Shown here in pieces: positions 37,950-46,551 of a DNA stretch of 64,000 nucleotides. Location of the stretch: positions 1-64,000 of the forward strand of contig NZ_JAQSEA010000010.1 of NCBI RefSeq assembly GCF_029946185.1, written 5' to 3'. The position numbers were made by a program, and so were the translations under genes. Position 1 is the first letter of the stretch. Each line of letters starts with the position of its first letter. Below the pieces are notes generated by a model. It did not search any database. It saw only the letters and a list, made by a program, of their open reading frames with translations, and was not told where the DNA came from. Source of the DNA: Prosthecobacter sp. (lineage in GTDB: Bacteria > Verrucomicrobiota > Verrucomicrobiia > Verrucomicrobiales > Verrucomicrobiaceae).

Positions 37950-39404
37950 ATGAAATCTTCATCTTTACGTTCCAAGCCGATGCCACTCCTCGTGCTGTTC
38001 TTGATGATGGCGGGCATTTCAGGTGTCGCAGGTGACGAGCCCGCTAACATGATCACGGGCAAAGCGAATCTCGGCAAGAAGGTGAAGGAACGGCTTCTGT
38101 CATCCGATACCGCCATGCCGAAGCTTCTGGCCTTTGGCGAAATCATGGAAGGCGGGAAGTTCCGTCTCGTGCCCGCCGACACCACCCTCGATGCAAAATT
38201 TTCCTCCGATGTCTTCGTGGTCATCAACGACCTTGACGGCTTGTTCGGCGAACTGTTGGAGCCTGAGACCGAGTATGCAAAAAACTGGAAATTGATCGTT
38301 AACAGGACCGGCGAAGATCAGTTGAAACGAGCAGCGCTTGAACGTGCAGAACAGAAGATTAAACTCGACAACGTTGACAAGGAACGTCTCGCCAAAGCAT
38401 CCGATGCCACAGCGATGAACATGCTCAACGTGGAGCGTGGGAAGACCGATCTGGCGCTCAAAGATGCCGACAAAAAAGAGACGACGCTTACGACGCAGGT
38501 CGAATCCGCGAAACGGTTCATCAAACATGGCTTCAAACCGTTGAGTTTGAATTTCCGTCTGCGAATCGGCGGTGAAACGTTCGACAAACTCCATCCCACC
38601 GATGTGGCGGAGATGATCGATTCAGAGAAGTCGCTCTTTCTCCTGCGCTTCAATCTGCGTGACATTAACAAGGACAAGGACGCATGGCTGAAGCTTTTGA
38701 AATCCAGCCCGATGACGTGCATGGTCGGTGACGTGGCACTGACGTATGTGTCAGAAAGCGGCAAGAAGAGCTACATCGGCGTGGACAGCGGCTTTCGTCT
38801 CGGGATTCCGCTGTTCCGCTGGGAGTTCTGGATCAGCATGGGCATCATCGTCGGCTGCCTCGGCCTTTTCGTCTGGAAGGCGCCGACAACGGACGTGCTC
38901 CGTGACACCGGCATCACTCTCACCAACCTCACCCAGGTGAACCCGAACTACTGGCATCAGCACAAGCACCCGTTGAGTCTTGCGCGATTGCAGATGTCCA
39001 TCTGGTTCTTCATCATCATCGGCTCGTTTGTTTTTCTATGGTCCACGACTGGCAGCCTCGCAGGCGTGAACAACACCGCACTCATCCTCATGGGCATCAG
39101 CGGCGGGACGTCCATGTTTGCCGCCATCATCTCAGAAAAGAGAGATTGGGACGCGAAAAAGCGCGAGCCCGCAAACGTGTCAGACAGCGCCTTCACCAAC
39201 TGGTTCATCGACATTTTGAGTTCTGACGAAGGTATGACCATCCACCGTTTCCAGATGTTCGCCTGGACTCTGGTGCTTGCCGTCGTCTTTGTGAACGGCG
39301 TCCTGTCCGACTACGCCATGCCGCTGTTCAGTAACGAACTGCTCGGCCTGATGGGCATCAGCTCGGGTATCTATATCGGCTTCAAGATCAAGGAAGGCAA
39401 TTGA
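37950..39404 (+). CDS. Hypothetical exported protein with coiled coil and C-terminal membrane module
   Basis: A 484-residue protein. A signal peptide (MPLLVLFLMMAGISGVAG region) leads to a soluble part with a Lys/Glu-rich coiled coil (about residues 120-190, KRAALERAEQKIKLDNVDKERL). Three to four helices follow in the C-terminal half. The final 65 residues (LSSDEGMTIHRFQMFAWTLVLA to LLGLMGISSGIYIGFK) resemble a module I have seen at the end of other large membrane proteins of unknown role, where HR-Q and MGIS-G-Y are conserved. AT-rich upstream region and Lys-rich codon use suggest recent arrival. No operon partner. Confidence 0.6.
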   Translation: MKSSSLRSKPMPLLVLFLMMAGISGVAGDEPANMITGKANLGKKVKERLLSSDTAMPKLLAFGEIMEGGKFRLVPADTTLDAKFSSDVFVVINDLDGLFGELLEPETEYAKNWKLIVNRTGEDQLKRAALERAEQKIKLDNVDKERLAKASDATAMNMLNVERGKTDLALKDADKKETTLTTQVESAKRFIKHGFKPLSLNFRLRIGGETFDKLHPTDVAEMIDSEKSLFLLRFNLRDINKDKDAWLKLLKSSPMTCMVGDVALTYVSESGKKSYIGVDSGFRLGIPLFRWEFWISMGIIVGCLGLFVWKAPTTDVLRDTGITLTNLTQVNPNYWHQHKHPLSLARLQMSIWFFIIIGSFVFLWSTTGSLAGVNNTALILMGISGGTSMFAAIISEKRDWDAKKREPANVSDSAFTNWFIDILSSDEGMTIHRFQMFAWTLVLAVVFVNGVLSDYAMPLFSNELLGLMGISSGIYIGFKIKEGN

Positions 39405-39444
39405 GAAGGCGGTGCGCCTGACGCACCCCCATGCCGCTCACGCG

Positions 39445-40734
39445 TCAGCCAGCCATCAGCGCCTCAATTTCATCCGCCTCAATCGGAATATGCGCCATGA
39501 GATCAATGTTCTCATGCTCGCCGATGAAGATGTTGTTCTCCAGACGCACGCCGAGCTTCTCCTCACGGATGTAGATGCCGGGCTCCACGGTGAAGACCAT
39601 GCCAGCCTGCACCGGCTTCCACATGTGGCCCACGTCATGCACGTCGATGCCCAGCGGATGAGAGGTGCCGTGCGGAAAGTATTTTTTATACGCGGGCTTT
39701 TCGGGGTCCTGTTTGGCGATGTCGTCTTCGGTGATCAGTCCGAGGCCGAGCAGTTCTTTTTCCATCAGCTTGCCCACCTCTTCCTGATACTCGCGAATGA
39801 GAATGCCTGGGCGCAGGATTTGGCAGCACGTTTTGAAGACGCGCAGCACGGCGTCATACACCTGGCGTTGGCGCGGCGTGAACTTGCCGTTCACAGGAAT
39901 CGTCCGCGTGAGGTCGGCGTTGTAGTTGCCGTAGTTCGCGGCCACATCGAGCAGCAGCAGTTCACCATCCTGGCACTGGCAGTGATTGGTGATGTAATGC
40001 AGCACGCAGGCGTTCGCGCCGCTAGCGATGATCGGCGTGTAGGCAAAGCCGCGCGCACGCTGGCGGATGAACTCATGCGAAAGCTCGGCCTCGATCTCGA
40101 ACTCCTGCACGCCGGGTTTCACAAACTTCAGCAAACGGTCAAAGCCCTCGCCCGTGATGCGGATGGCCTCATTCAGCGCCGTGATTTCATGCGGGCTCTT
40201 GATGACGCGGAGCTCGTGCATGAGCTGCGCGAGGCGGCGGTAGTCATGCAGCGGATACTCGCGCTGGCAGCGCTGCGTGAAGCGCATCTCCCGCGTTTCT
40301 GTGGGGATGGTGGCGCGGGTGTGCTCGTTCGAATTGAGGAAGACATGGTCTGCCTGGCAGATCACGGAGCGGAACTGCGTCTCGAAGTCCTCCAGCCAGT
40401 GCACACGCGCGATGCCGCTGCGCTCCTGCGCCTGCTCCTTGCTGAGCTTCTCGCCCTCCCACACGGCGATGTGCTCGTTCGTTTCGCGCACAAACAACAT
40501 CTCCCGCTGCTTCGGATCAACAGCATCAGGAAAGAGCACCAGAATCGTCTCCTCCTGATCGACACCGCTCAAATAAAACAGATCACTGTTTTGCACAAAG
40601 CCGAGGGAGCCGTCCGCATTCGTCGGCAGCACATCATTGGCATGTACGATCACCACCGACTGCGGCGGCAGCTTGGCATAAAGATGCTGACGGTTGGAGA
40701 CAAACAGTTCGGCGGGCAGGGGTTGGTAGCGCAT
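39445..40734 (-). CDS. pepP: Xaa-Pro aminopeptidase (aminopeptidase P)
   Basis: A 429-residue metallopeptidase that removes the first residue from peptides with Pro at position two. Start at 40734 (MRYQPLPAELFVSNRQ). The creatinase-like N-terminal domain is followed by the pita-bread catalytic domain. Metal ligands are Asp in LLLDVAANYG, Asp in NADLTRTIP, His in HGTSHPLGIDVHD, Glu in TVEPGIYI and Glu in RLENNIF. It is the third gene of the HtrA-type operon, 70 bases after the pseudo-protease. Confidence 0.93.
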   Translation of the reverse strand: MRYQPLPAELFVSNRQHLYAKLPPQSVVIVHANDVLPTNADGSLGFVQNSDLFYLSGVDQEETILVLFPDAVDPKQREMLFVRETNEHIAVWEGEKLSKEQAQERSGIARVHWLEDFETQFRSVICQADHVFLNSNEHTRATIPTETREMRFTQRCQREYPLHDYRRLAQLMHELRVIKSPHEITALNEAIRITGEGFDRLLKFVKPGVQEFEIEAELSHEFIRQRARGFAYTPIIASGANACVLHYITNHCQCQDGELLLLDVAANYGNYNADLTRTIPVNGKFTPRQRQVYDAVLRVFKTCCQILRPGILIREYQEEVGKLMEKELLGLGLITEDDIAKQDPEKPAYKKYFPHGTSHPLGIDVHDVGHMWKPVQAGMVFTVEPGIYIREEKLGVRLENNIFIGEHENIDLMAHIPIEADEIEALMAG

Positions 40735-40804
40735 AGGAGTAGGGCAAGCGTCCCGCTTGCAGCAGGAAGCCGAAATTGCACGCAAGCCGGAGGCTTGCAC
40801 CCCT

Positions 40805-41983
40805 TTATTGCGCCACCACCGCCTTCGGCGGATGGCGGTCGGCCTTGATCCACTGCTGGACCTCGGTCCAGAAGGCTTCCACGGGCAGGGCAAAGGTGGT
40901 GACGCGGTCAACTCGTGCGATGTTGATGCCGACGACCTTGCCTTCGAGCGTGGCGACGGGGCCGCCCATGTCGGCGGGGAGGAGCGGGATGTCGTGCTGG
41001 AGGACTTCGGGGAAGTTGTCGTTGCGCAGGGAGATGCCGCCATTGGCGAAGTCTTCCCCCTCCCAGTTATTCAGCACCTTGGTGCGGCTGGCGAGGCGGA
41101 CCCGGCAGCTTTCCTCCTTGTTTTTGCGCAGGTAGTGGATGTCAATGATCTCACCGGGCTGGCGCCTTTTGACGATGTCATAAACGCGATCAAGCGCCGC
41201 CACCTTTTCACCTGCAATGGTGATGAGGACATCGTCCTCCTGCAAACCGGCGGCCTCAGCTGGGCTTTCGCTGGCGATGCCAACGATGCGTACGCCTTTT
41301 CCATCTTTGGACGTCTTGGCATCCATGCGGATGCCCATGGCGGCTCCTTCGCCCGGAATGCGGCGGAATTTGGCGCTGACAATGCCGATGCGCGTTTCTT
41401 GGCCTGACTCGGCGACACTGCACAGCCACTGGCCGAGGCCGAGGGAATGGGCACCCCCAAAAGAAACTGCACGCAGGCCGGTGATGCCAACGGCCTGAGC
41501 CAGCACCAGATCCAACCGTGTGTCGCGGTGCACCTCGCGCAGATCGGCGCTGCGCCCGTCGCTGAAATTGATGCGTGTTTTCTGCAGCTCGGGCACTTCA
41601 CTGGCCTTGATCAAAACGTAGCCGTCTTCACCCACAATGGTGGCGGTGCAGAGGGTGCGGCCCAGCGGGCTCTTAATGCGCGCGGCACAGGCGATCGTGA
41701 GCGGCTTGAGCTTCTCGACCGCGGAGAGTGTGTGCTTCCCATTGGTGCGGTCTTCCTGAGGCAGAGGCAGGCGGGACGGATCCGCCTGAAGAAAAAGAGG
41801 GCTGAGGAGGACGAGAAAGGCGGAATGACGAAAGCCAATGGATAAAACTCCCCACGCACGGCATGCGGCGGGCCTGACATTCGTCATTGCTTCGCTTTGC
41901 TCACCCCTTCGGGGCAGCACACGCTTCGCGGTGCTGGCTGTCTCGCTTCGCTCGGCTCTGAATTCGGCATGCGTCATTTTCAC
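40805..41983 (-). CDS. Catalytically dead HtrA-like protein with PDZ inserted in the protease fold
   Basis: A 392-residue frame from a GTG overlapping the stop of the active HtrA gene; a Met at residue 33 also starts a usable signal peptide. The trypsin-like fold is split: first part about residues 105-205 (TATIVGEDGYVLI to IGIVSAKF), second part 318-375 (DIPLLPADMGGPVATLEGKVVGINIA), with a PDZ domain at 212-298 in between. All but one of the triad are lost: Ser128 stands where His should be, Met339 where the nucleophile Ser should be (ADMGGP for GNSGGP); Asp158 remains. It may regulate, or present substrates to, the active partner. Confidence 0.85.
   Translation of the reverse strand: MKMTHAEFRAERSETASTAKRVLPRRGEQSEAMTNVRPAACRAWGVLSIGFRHSAFLVLLSPLFLQADPSRLPLPQEDRTNGKHTLSAVEKLKPLTIACAARIKSPLGRTLCTATIVGEDGYVLIKASEVPELQKTRINFSDGRSADLREVHRDTRLDLVLAQAVGITGLRAVSFGGAHSLGLGQWLCSVAESGQETRIGIVSAKFRRIPGEGAAMGIRMDAKTSKDGKGVRIVGIASESPAEAAGLQEDDVLITIAGEKVAALDRVYDIVKRRQPGEIIDIHYLRKNKEESCRVRLASRTKVLNNWEGEDFANGGISLRNDNFPEVLQHDIPLLPADMGGPVATLEGKVVGINIARVDRVTTFALPVEAFWTEVQQWIKADRHPPKAVVAQ
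41881..41975. repeat. Palindrome-rich dispersed-type sequence at the start of the pseudo-HtrA gene
   Basis: This 95-base stretch contains CCCCTTCGGGG (41904-41914), CAGCAC with GTGCTG around ACGCTTCGCG (41915-41936), and several CGCTTCGC units. It is read through as the odd N-terminal residues of the pseudo-HtrA frame. Such stretches recur, in my recollection, in verrucomicrobial genomes as intergenic repeats. It may have inserted between the two protease genes and added codons to the second. Confidence 0.45.
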
Positions 41984-43014
41984 TGTCCTTCCTCCTGCGG
42001 TTTTTGCGCCAGTTGGACGGACAGGTCACGTTCCTTGCCGTGGGTTCTCAGTCTGATTTTGAGGGTGTCGCCGGCGGCAAGGGCACGCACGGTGGCGGTG
42101 AACTGCTGCTGGTCGGTCATGGCGTCGCCATTGACACTGAGGATGACATCCCCGGTACGAATGCCGGCCTTAAGAGCGGGCGAGGCGTCGATCACATCGG
42201 CCACCTCGAGATCGAGGCTGTCGTTCATCACGGTCGCCACCCCGAGATAGCCGCCTGCGCCCGTACCCCAGGTCTTGATGACCTGCGACTTCTGCATCGC
42301 CCCCCAGGAGCGGAGAAAAGGGGCCATGGAAACGTGGACGTTTTGATCCCGGCCCTCCCAGATCTGGCTGTGGATGCCGATCACCTCGCCATTGAGATTG
42401 AACAGCGGGCCGCCAGAGTCGCCACCCATCAGCACGCAGTCGGTATGCAGGCTGTTGGCGGTTTGTTTGATGATCTTGCCCACGCGCAGCACGGGGCCGC
42501 GTGCCTTTTCGTAGCCGCCAGGGTGTCCGAGCGCAAAGCACCACTCGCCGGGCTGCGCCTTGGCGACTTCACGGCTCAGATTCACAAAGGGCCAGGGTTT
42601 GCCACGATCTTTCAGTCTCGCCAGTGCGGCATCGGTCGTTTTGTCCAGTCCTAGAGATTTGGCCGTGGTGATGGTGCCATCTTCCAAAATGATCTTCATC
42701 TCCTTGCCAGGGCCATTGGGGACATGGGCGGCGGTGAGCAGCAGTCCGTCGGCGGAAATGATGACGCCGCTGGCCGTGCCGTCGCCGGACTGGATGGCCA
42801 CCAGCGCCTGACGCACTTGGGGCAGGAACTTCTGCACGCCGTTCTGGATCTTCAGAAGTTCGGCGATGTCGGCCTTCGGCGCTGGGTTTTTATCCGCCCC
42901 CCCCGCAGCCATGGCTGTTGTGGCAATGAGGCCGAACGCCACGGAGACCGTAGCGGCTCTGCGAGCCAAGGAAGTGCAGAGAGAGAACATGCGCGTGCTG
43001 GAGTTTACGTTCAC
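41980..43014 (-). CDS. HtrA-type serine protease with PDZ domain
   Basis: A 344-residue periplasmic protease with a signal peptide (MFSLCTSLARRAATVSVAFGLIATTAMA). The complete triad is visible: His in LLTAAHVPNG, Asp in KTTDAALARL and Ser in MGGDSGGPLFN. One PDZ domain occupies the C-terminal 95 residues (GGYLGVATVMND... VILSVNGDAM). Canonical for DegS/DegQ-type quality-control enzymes, though shorter than DegP with its two PDZ domains. First gene of an operon with the dead paralogue (four-base overlap) and pepP. Confidence 0.9.
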   Translation of the reverse strand: MNVNSSTRMFSLCTSLARRAATVSVAFGLIATTAMAAGGADKNPAPKADIAELLKIQNGVQKFLPQVRQALVAIQSGDGTASGVIISADGLLLTAAHVPNGPGKEMKIILEDGTITTAKSLGLDKTTDAALARLKDRGKPWPFVNLSREVAKAQPGEWCFALGHPGGYEKARGPVLRVGKIIKQTANSLHTDCVLMGGDSGGPLFNLNGEVIGIHSQIWEGRDQNVHVSMAPFLRSWGAMQKSQVIKTWGTGAGGYLGVATVMNDSLDLEVADVIDASPALKAGIRTGDVILSVNGDAMTDQQQFTATVRALAAGDTLKIRLRTHGKERDLSVQLAQKPQEEGQ

Positions 43015-43116
43015 CCGCCCGGCAGGTCAAACTGCGATCCTGCGGGGAATCTGCTGTTGAATACGGTGCCGGGCTGCGCTTCTCTCGGTCGTCTTACTCC
43101 CAATTACACTCTTTAC

Positions 43117-44493
43117 ATGAACTACGACCTCATTGTCATCGGCGGCGGGCCTGCGGGCTACGTCGGAGCTATCCGCGCAGCGCAACTCGGCAAAAAAGTG
43201 GCCTGTGTCGAAAACGACCGTGCCGGCGGCACCTGCCTGAACTGGGGCTGTATTCCTACCAAGGCTCTCCTGCGCAACGCCGAGCTGTATCATACCCTGA
43301 CCCACCGCGCCGAGGAGTTCGGCCTCAAGATCGGCAGCATCGAGTACGACTGGTCCAAGGTCATCGGCCGCAGCCGTGGCGTCAGCGACAAGCTCAACAA
43401 GGGCATCGAGTTCCTCTTCAAGAAGAACAAGGTCGATTACATCCGTGGCACCGCCAGCATCCCTGCCGCAGGCAAGGTCGAAGTGACCGCTGCAGACGGC
43501 AAAACGGAAACCCACGATGCGGCTAACATCCTCATCGCTACCGGCGCCAAGACCCGCCCGATGCCCGGCTTCCCCTTCAACGGCAAGACCGTCATCGGCA
43601 GCAAGGAAGCCATGATGCTGGAAAAGCAGCCGAAGAGCATCATCGTCATCGGCGCAGGTGCCATCGGCATTGAGTTTGCCTACTTCTTCAACGCCTACGG
43701 CACCAAGGTGACCGTCGTTGAAATGCTGCCAGACGTGCTGCCAGTGGAAGACACCGAAGTCAGCAAGCTCCTGGAAAAGAGCCTGACCAAGTCCGGCATC
43801 CGCATTCTCACGAACACGAAGGTCACCGGCACCTCCGAAGACGGCAATGGCGTCAAAATCACCGTCGAAGGCGCTGCCAATGAAACGCTGGAGGCAGAAG
43901 TTTGCCTCGTCGCCATCGGCGTGGCCCCAGTGCTGCCCGGCGGCATGGAGATCAAGCTCACCGACCGCGGCTGGCTGCAGACCGACGACCGCTATCAGAC
44001 CTCCGTCAAAGGCGTCTATGCTGCCGGCGACATCATCGGGCCACCCTGGCTCGCCCACGTGGCCAGCTACGAGGCTGTCCAGTGCGTGGAAGGTCTCTTC
44101 ACCAAGAGCAAGCCGAAGAAAGTCGGCGTGTTCCCAGGCTGCACCTACTGCCATCCGCAGGTGGCCAGCATCGGCCTCACCGAGCGTGCGGCGAAGGAAA
44201 AGGGCCTCAAGTTCAAGGTCGGCAAGTTCCCGTATGCGGCCAGTGGCAAGGCTCTCGCCGCTGCTGAGTCCGAAGGCTTCGTCAAGATCCTCTACGGCGA
44301 ACCTCACGGCGAAATCATCGGCGCACACATGATCGGCAGCGAAAGCACCGAGATGATCGCCGAGATCGGCCTCGCCATGAATCTGGAAGCCACCTGGGAC
44401 GAAATCGAAGCCACCATCCACGCCCATCCGACTCTTAGCGAGATGGTCAAGGAGGCTACCGAAGTCGCCAAGGGGCATCCGATCCATGTGTGA
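43117..44493 (+). CDS. lpdA: Dihydrolipoyl dehydrogenase (E3)
   Basis: A 458-residue flavoprotein that re-oxidises lipoyl groups of 2-oxoacid dehydrogenase complexes or the glycine cleavage system. Start at 43117 (MNYDLIVIGGGPAGYVGAI). FAD site GGGPAGY, redox disulfide GGTCLNWGCIPTK, NAD site IVIGAGAIGIEFAYFF, second FAD segment VYAAGDIIG, and C-terminal HAHPTLSEM with the active-site His. It is divergent from the HtrA operon. The E1 gene is not intact in the window; only a degraded pdhA-like fragment is present 3.4 kb away. Confidence 0.95.
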   Translation: MNYDLIVIGGGPAGYVGAIRAAQLGKKVACVENDRAGGTCLNWGCIPTKALLRNAELYHTLTHRAEEFGLKIGSIEYDWSKVIGRSRGVSDKLNKGIEFLFKKNKVDYIRGTASIPAAGKVEVTAADGKTETHDAANILIATGAKTRPMPGFPFNGKTVIGSKEAMMLEKQPKSIIVIGAGAIGIEFAYFFNAYGTKVTVVEMLPDVLPVEDTEVSKLLEKSLTKSGIRILTNTKVTGTSEDGNGVKITVEGAANETLEAEVCLVAIGVAPVLPGGMEIKLTDRGWLQTDDRYQTSVKGVYAAGDIIGPPWLAHVASYEAVQCVEGLFTKSKPKKVGVFPGCTYCHPQVASIGLTERAAKEKGLKFKVGKFPYAASGKALAAAESEGFVKILYGEPHGEIIGAHMIGSESTEMIAEIGLAMNLEATWDEIEATIHAHPTLSEMVKEATEVAKGHPIHV

Positions 44494-44511
44494 GTGAACT
44501 CGTGACGCGCC

Positions 44512-44727
44512 ATGCCGCATGATGATCTGCTCGATTTCGGCGACCTCGCCGAGATGATCATCGGCGGCTGGCGCTATCTCTTGAGTCGGAAGTACCGGCT
44601 CAAGAAGCACCGCGAGTGGCAGAATGATGGATGGGTTTGGATAACGCTCGAAATCATCCTTGGCGTATTCGGAGTTCTAGTATCGCTTTGGCTGCTGAAT
44701 TTGGTGGTCTTTTCAATGTTGAAGTAA
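44512..44727 (+). CDS. Small membrane protein
   Basis: A 71-residue protein starting 18 bases after lpdA (MPHDDLLDFGDLAEMIIGGWRYLLSRKYRLKK) with one C-terminal membrane helix (WITLEIILGVFGVLVSLWLL). It may be part of the lpdA transcript. No family recognised, and nothing indicates a link to lipoyl metabolism beyond distance. Confidence 0.45.
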   Translation: MPHDDLLDFGDLAEMIIGGWRYLLSRKYRLKKHREWQNDGWVWITLEIILGVFGVLVSLWLLNLVVFSMLK

Positions 44728-44801
44728 GGCGGCCCGAAGGGCTTAGGATGCTGAAAGAACCTGTCTTGCGTGACAACGCTTTACCTCTACCATCAGGGGA
44801 T

Positions 44802-45029
44802 ATGTCACCCGCCGCCCTTTCACTGCTGAACATGAACCGTCTGGATCGCACGGCGGTTTCGGTGGGCACGTTCGAAGATCAGCGACGCGAGGATTACGAG
44901 TACTGGATGTCGCGTCCGGCACGGGAGCGCTTTCTAGGAATCGAAAAATTACGACTGGCCTACTATGGAGAGGATGCTCTCAGACGATTTGACCGAGTTT
45001 TTGAGGTATCTCAACGAGGAGAAGGTTGA
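44802..45029 (+). CDS. Small protein paired with a nucleotidyltransferase
   Basis: A 75-residue protein (alternatives start at 44748 or 44832) with DRTAVSVGTFEDQRREDYEYWMSRPARERFLGIEKLRLAYYGEDALRRFDRVFEV, a compact Arg/Glu-rich helical protein I recall as frequently preceding DUF6036-type nucleotidyltransferases. Its 3' end overlaps the next gene by 56 bases in another frame, implying coupled translation. Probably the partner half of a toxin-antitoxin-like module; which half is toxic cannot be told. Confidence 0.6.
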   Translation: MSPAALSLLNMNRLDRTAVSVGTFEDQRREDYEYWMSRPARERFLGIEKLRLAYYGEDALRRFDRVFEVSQRGEG

Positions 45030-45420
45030 GTATCTCTTGATCGGCGGCTGGGCGGTGGGATACCACGGCTACCCGCGACTGACCCAGGATATGGACGTCT
45101 GGGTGGAGATGAGCGTCGAGAACACGTGTCGCCTTCTAAAGAGCCTGGAACGCTTCGGTTTTAAACCGGGCATGGTCGATGAGTCCCTGTTTCTCAAGCC
45201 TGGAAACATTGTGCGTTTTGGGTTCCCGCCGAACCGGATCGAAATCCTCAATCAGATTTCAGGCATTGAATTTGCCGAATGCGTGCCGCGCAAACAAATG
45301 GCCGATTTTGACGGCCTCATGGTACCTGTCATTGCATTGGAAGATTTGATCCGCAACAAGCGGGCGAGCGGACGGCACAAGGACTTGGCGGACATCGAAG
45401 GATTGAACGCAGACGAATGA
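44974..45420 (+). CDS. Nucleotidyltransferase (DUF6036/MNT-like)
   Basis: A 148-residue protein (start at 44974 or 44965). It has LLIGGWAVGYHGYPRLTQDMDVWV, the polymerase-beta-type nucleotidyltransferase core with GG and two Asp (DMDVWV), and RIEILNQISG with a further acidic residue. The C-terminal segment is VPVIALEDLIRNKRASGRHKDLADIE. Similar to antitoxin or toxin components of nucleotidyltransferase-type TA and AbiE-like systems. Overlap with the preceding small gene supports a two-gene module. Confidence 0.78.
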   Translation: MLSDDLTEFLRYLNEEKVEYLLIGGWAVGYHGYPRLTQDMDVWVEMSVENTCRLLKSLERFGFKPGMVDESLFLKPGNIVRFGFPPNRIEILNQISGIEFAECVPRKQMADFDGLMVPVIALEDLIRNKRASGRHKDLADIEGLNADE

Positions 45421-45492
45421 TTGCCTGCAAGACCAACGGTTCCTGACAAGGACGCGTTTTGTATCCCGTATTGGCTTCTCCAACATCACCTC

Positions 45493-46458
45493 ATGAATCG
45501 CCGCCAGTTTCTCCAGACCACCTCCGCCGCAGCTCTTACCGCTTCCTCCTGCACTACGACGACCAAGCGGGCAGACAAGCTCATCATCGACACCCATCAG
45601 CATCTCTGGGGCGGCGATTTCGTGAACCCTCCGTGGGTCAAAACCGCGCCTGAAGTCCTGCGGCACACCTTCCTCACGCCGGAATATCAAGAAGCCACAC
45701 ACGGCCTGAACGTAAAAGCCATCTACATGGAAGTCGATGTGGCTCCGCGCGACCACATCAAAGAAGCTGATGCCATCGTGGCACAGTGTCGCGCCCGCAA
45801 CACGCCCACCATCGCCGCCACCATCGGCGGTCGTCCCGCCTCCGCTGATTTCGAAAGCTACGTGCAGCGCTACGCGGGCAACGGCATCGTCAAAGGCCTG
45901 CGCCAGGTGCTGCATGGTCCCTCCACGCCCGCAGGCTACTGCCTGCGCCCGGACTTCGTGCGTGGCGTGCAGACGCTCGGCAAACACGGCCTCAACTTCG
46001 AACTCACCATGCGCCCCACCGAGCTGCACGATGCGGCGAAGCTCATCCAGCAGTGCCCCGAAACTCACTTCGTGCTCGACCACTGCGGCAACGGCGACCC
46101 CAAAGCCTTCAATCCCAAACTCGGTCCCGGTTTGCCACGCACCTGCACCGCCGACGGCTGGAAACGCGGCATCGACGCCGTCGCCGCACAGCCCGGCGTG
46201 ATGTGCAAGATCAGCGGCATCGTTGCCTTCGTGCCACCCGGCGAATGGCGCGCCGAAGACCTCGCCCCCGTGGTGAATCATTGCCTCGATGCCTTCGGCC
46301 CCGACCGCGTCTTCTTCGGCGGTGACTGGCCCGTCTGCCTCCTCGGCAGTCGTGTTCGTGGCTGGGTGGAGGCGCTGGATCAGATCGTCGCCTCACGCCC
46401 CTTCGCCGACCAGCGCAAGCTGTGGTCAGGCAACGCGACCCAGTTTTACAGGCTCTAA
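45493..46458 (+). CDS. Amidohydrolase (Amidohydrolase_2, fuconolactonase-like), Tat-exported
   Basis: A 321-residue metal-dependent hydrolase; start at 45493 (MNRRQFLQTTSAAALTASSC), a twin-arginine signal that may also carry a lipobox Cys. Metal-binding HxH in IDTHQHLWGG; further candidate ligands in LDHCGNGD, and the C-terminal Asp in FFGGDWPVCLL. The family includes L-fuconolactonase and other lactonases or decarboxylases, so a sugar lactone is plausible; not provable from sequence alone. It stands alone on the plus strand. Confidence 0.85.
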   Translation: MNRRQFLQTTSAAALTASSCTTTTKRADKLIIDTHQHLWGGDFVNPPWVKTAPEVLRHTFLTPEYQEATHGLNVKAIYMEVDVAPRDHIKEADAIVAQCRARNTPTIAATIGGRPASADFESYVQRYAGNGIVKGLRQVLHGPSTPAGYCLRPDFVRGVQTLGKHGLNFELTMRPTELHDAAKLIQQCPETHFVLDHCGNGDPKAFNPKLGPGLPRTCTADGWKRGIDAVAAQPGVMCKISGIVAFVPPGEWRAEDLAPVVNHCLDAFGPDRVFFGGDWPVCLLGSRVRGWVEALDQIVASRPFADQRKLWSGNATQFYRL

Positions 46459-46551
46459 GAAACCGCTGCCCAATTCAGAAAATCTCTGTGGCGTTCCCGC
46501 CTCTGCGGTGCAAATCCGTGTCTCCCCCTCGCAACCCGGCAAATCACCGGG

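Noticed and set aside
39412..39428. Hairpin GGTGCG-cctga-CGCACC between two convergent genes
   Set aside because: Only a 6-bp stem and no T-run on either strand; too weak to call a terminator.
39412..40848. 478-residue open frame on the plus strand
   Set aside because: It is antisense to pepP, which carries all metal ligands.
43027..44610. 527-residue open frame on the minus strand
   Set aside because: It is antisense to lpdA.
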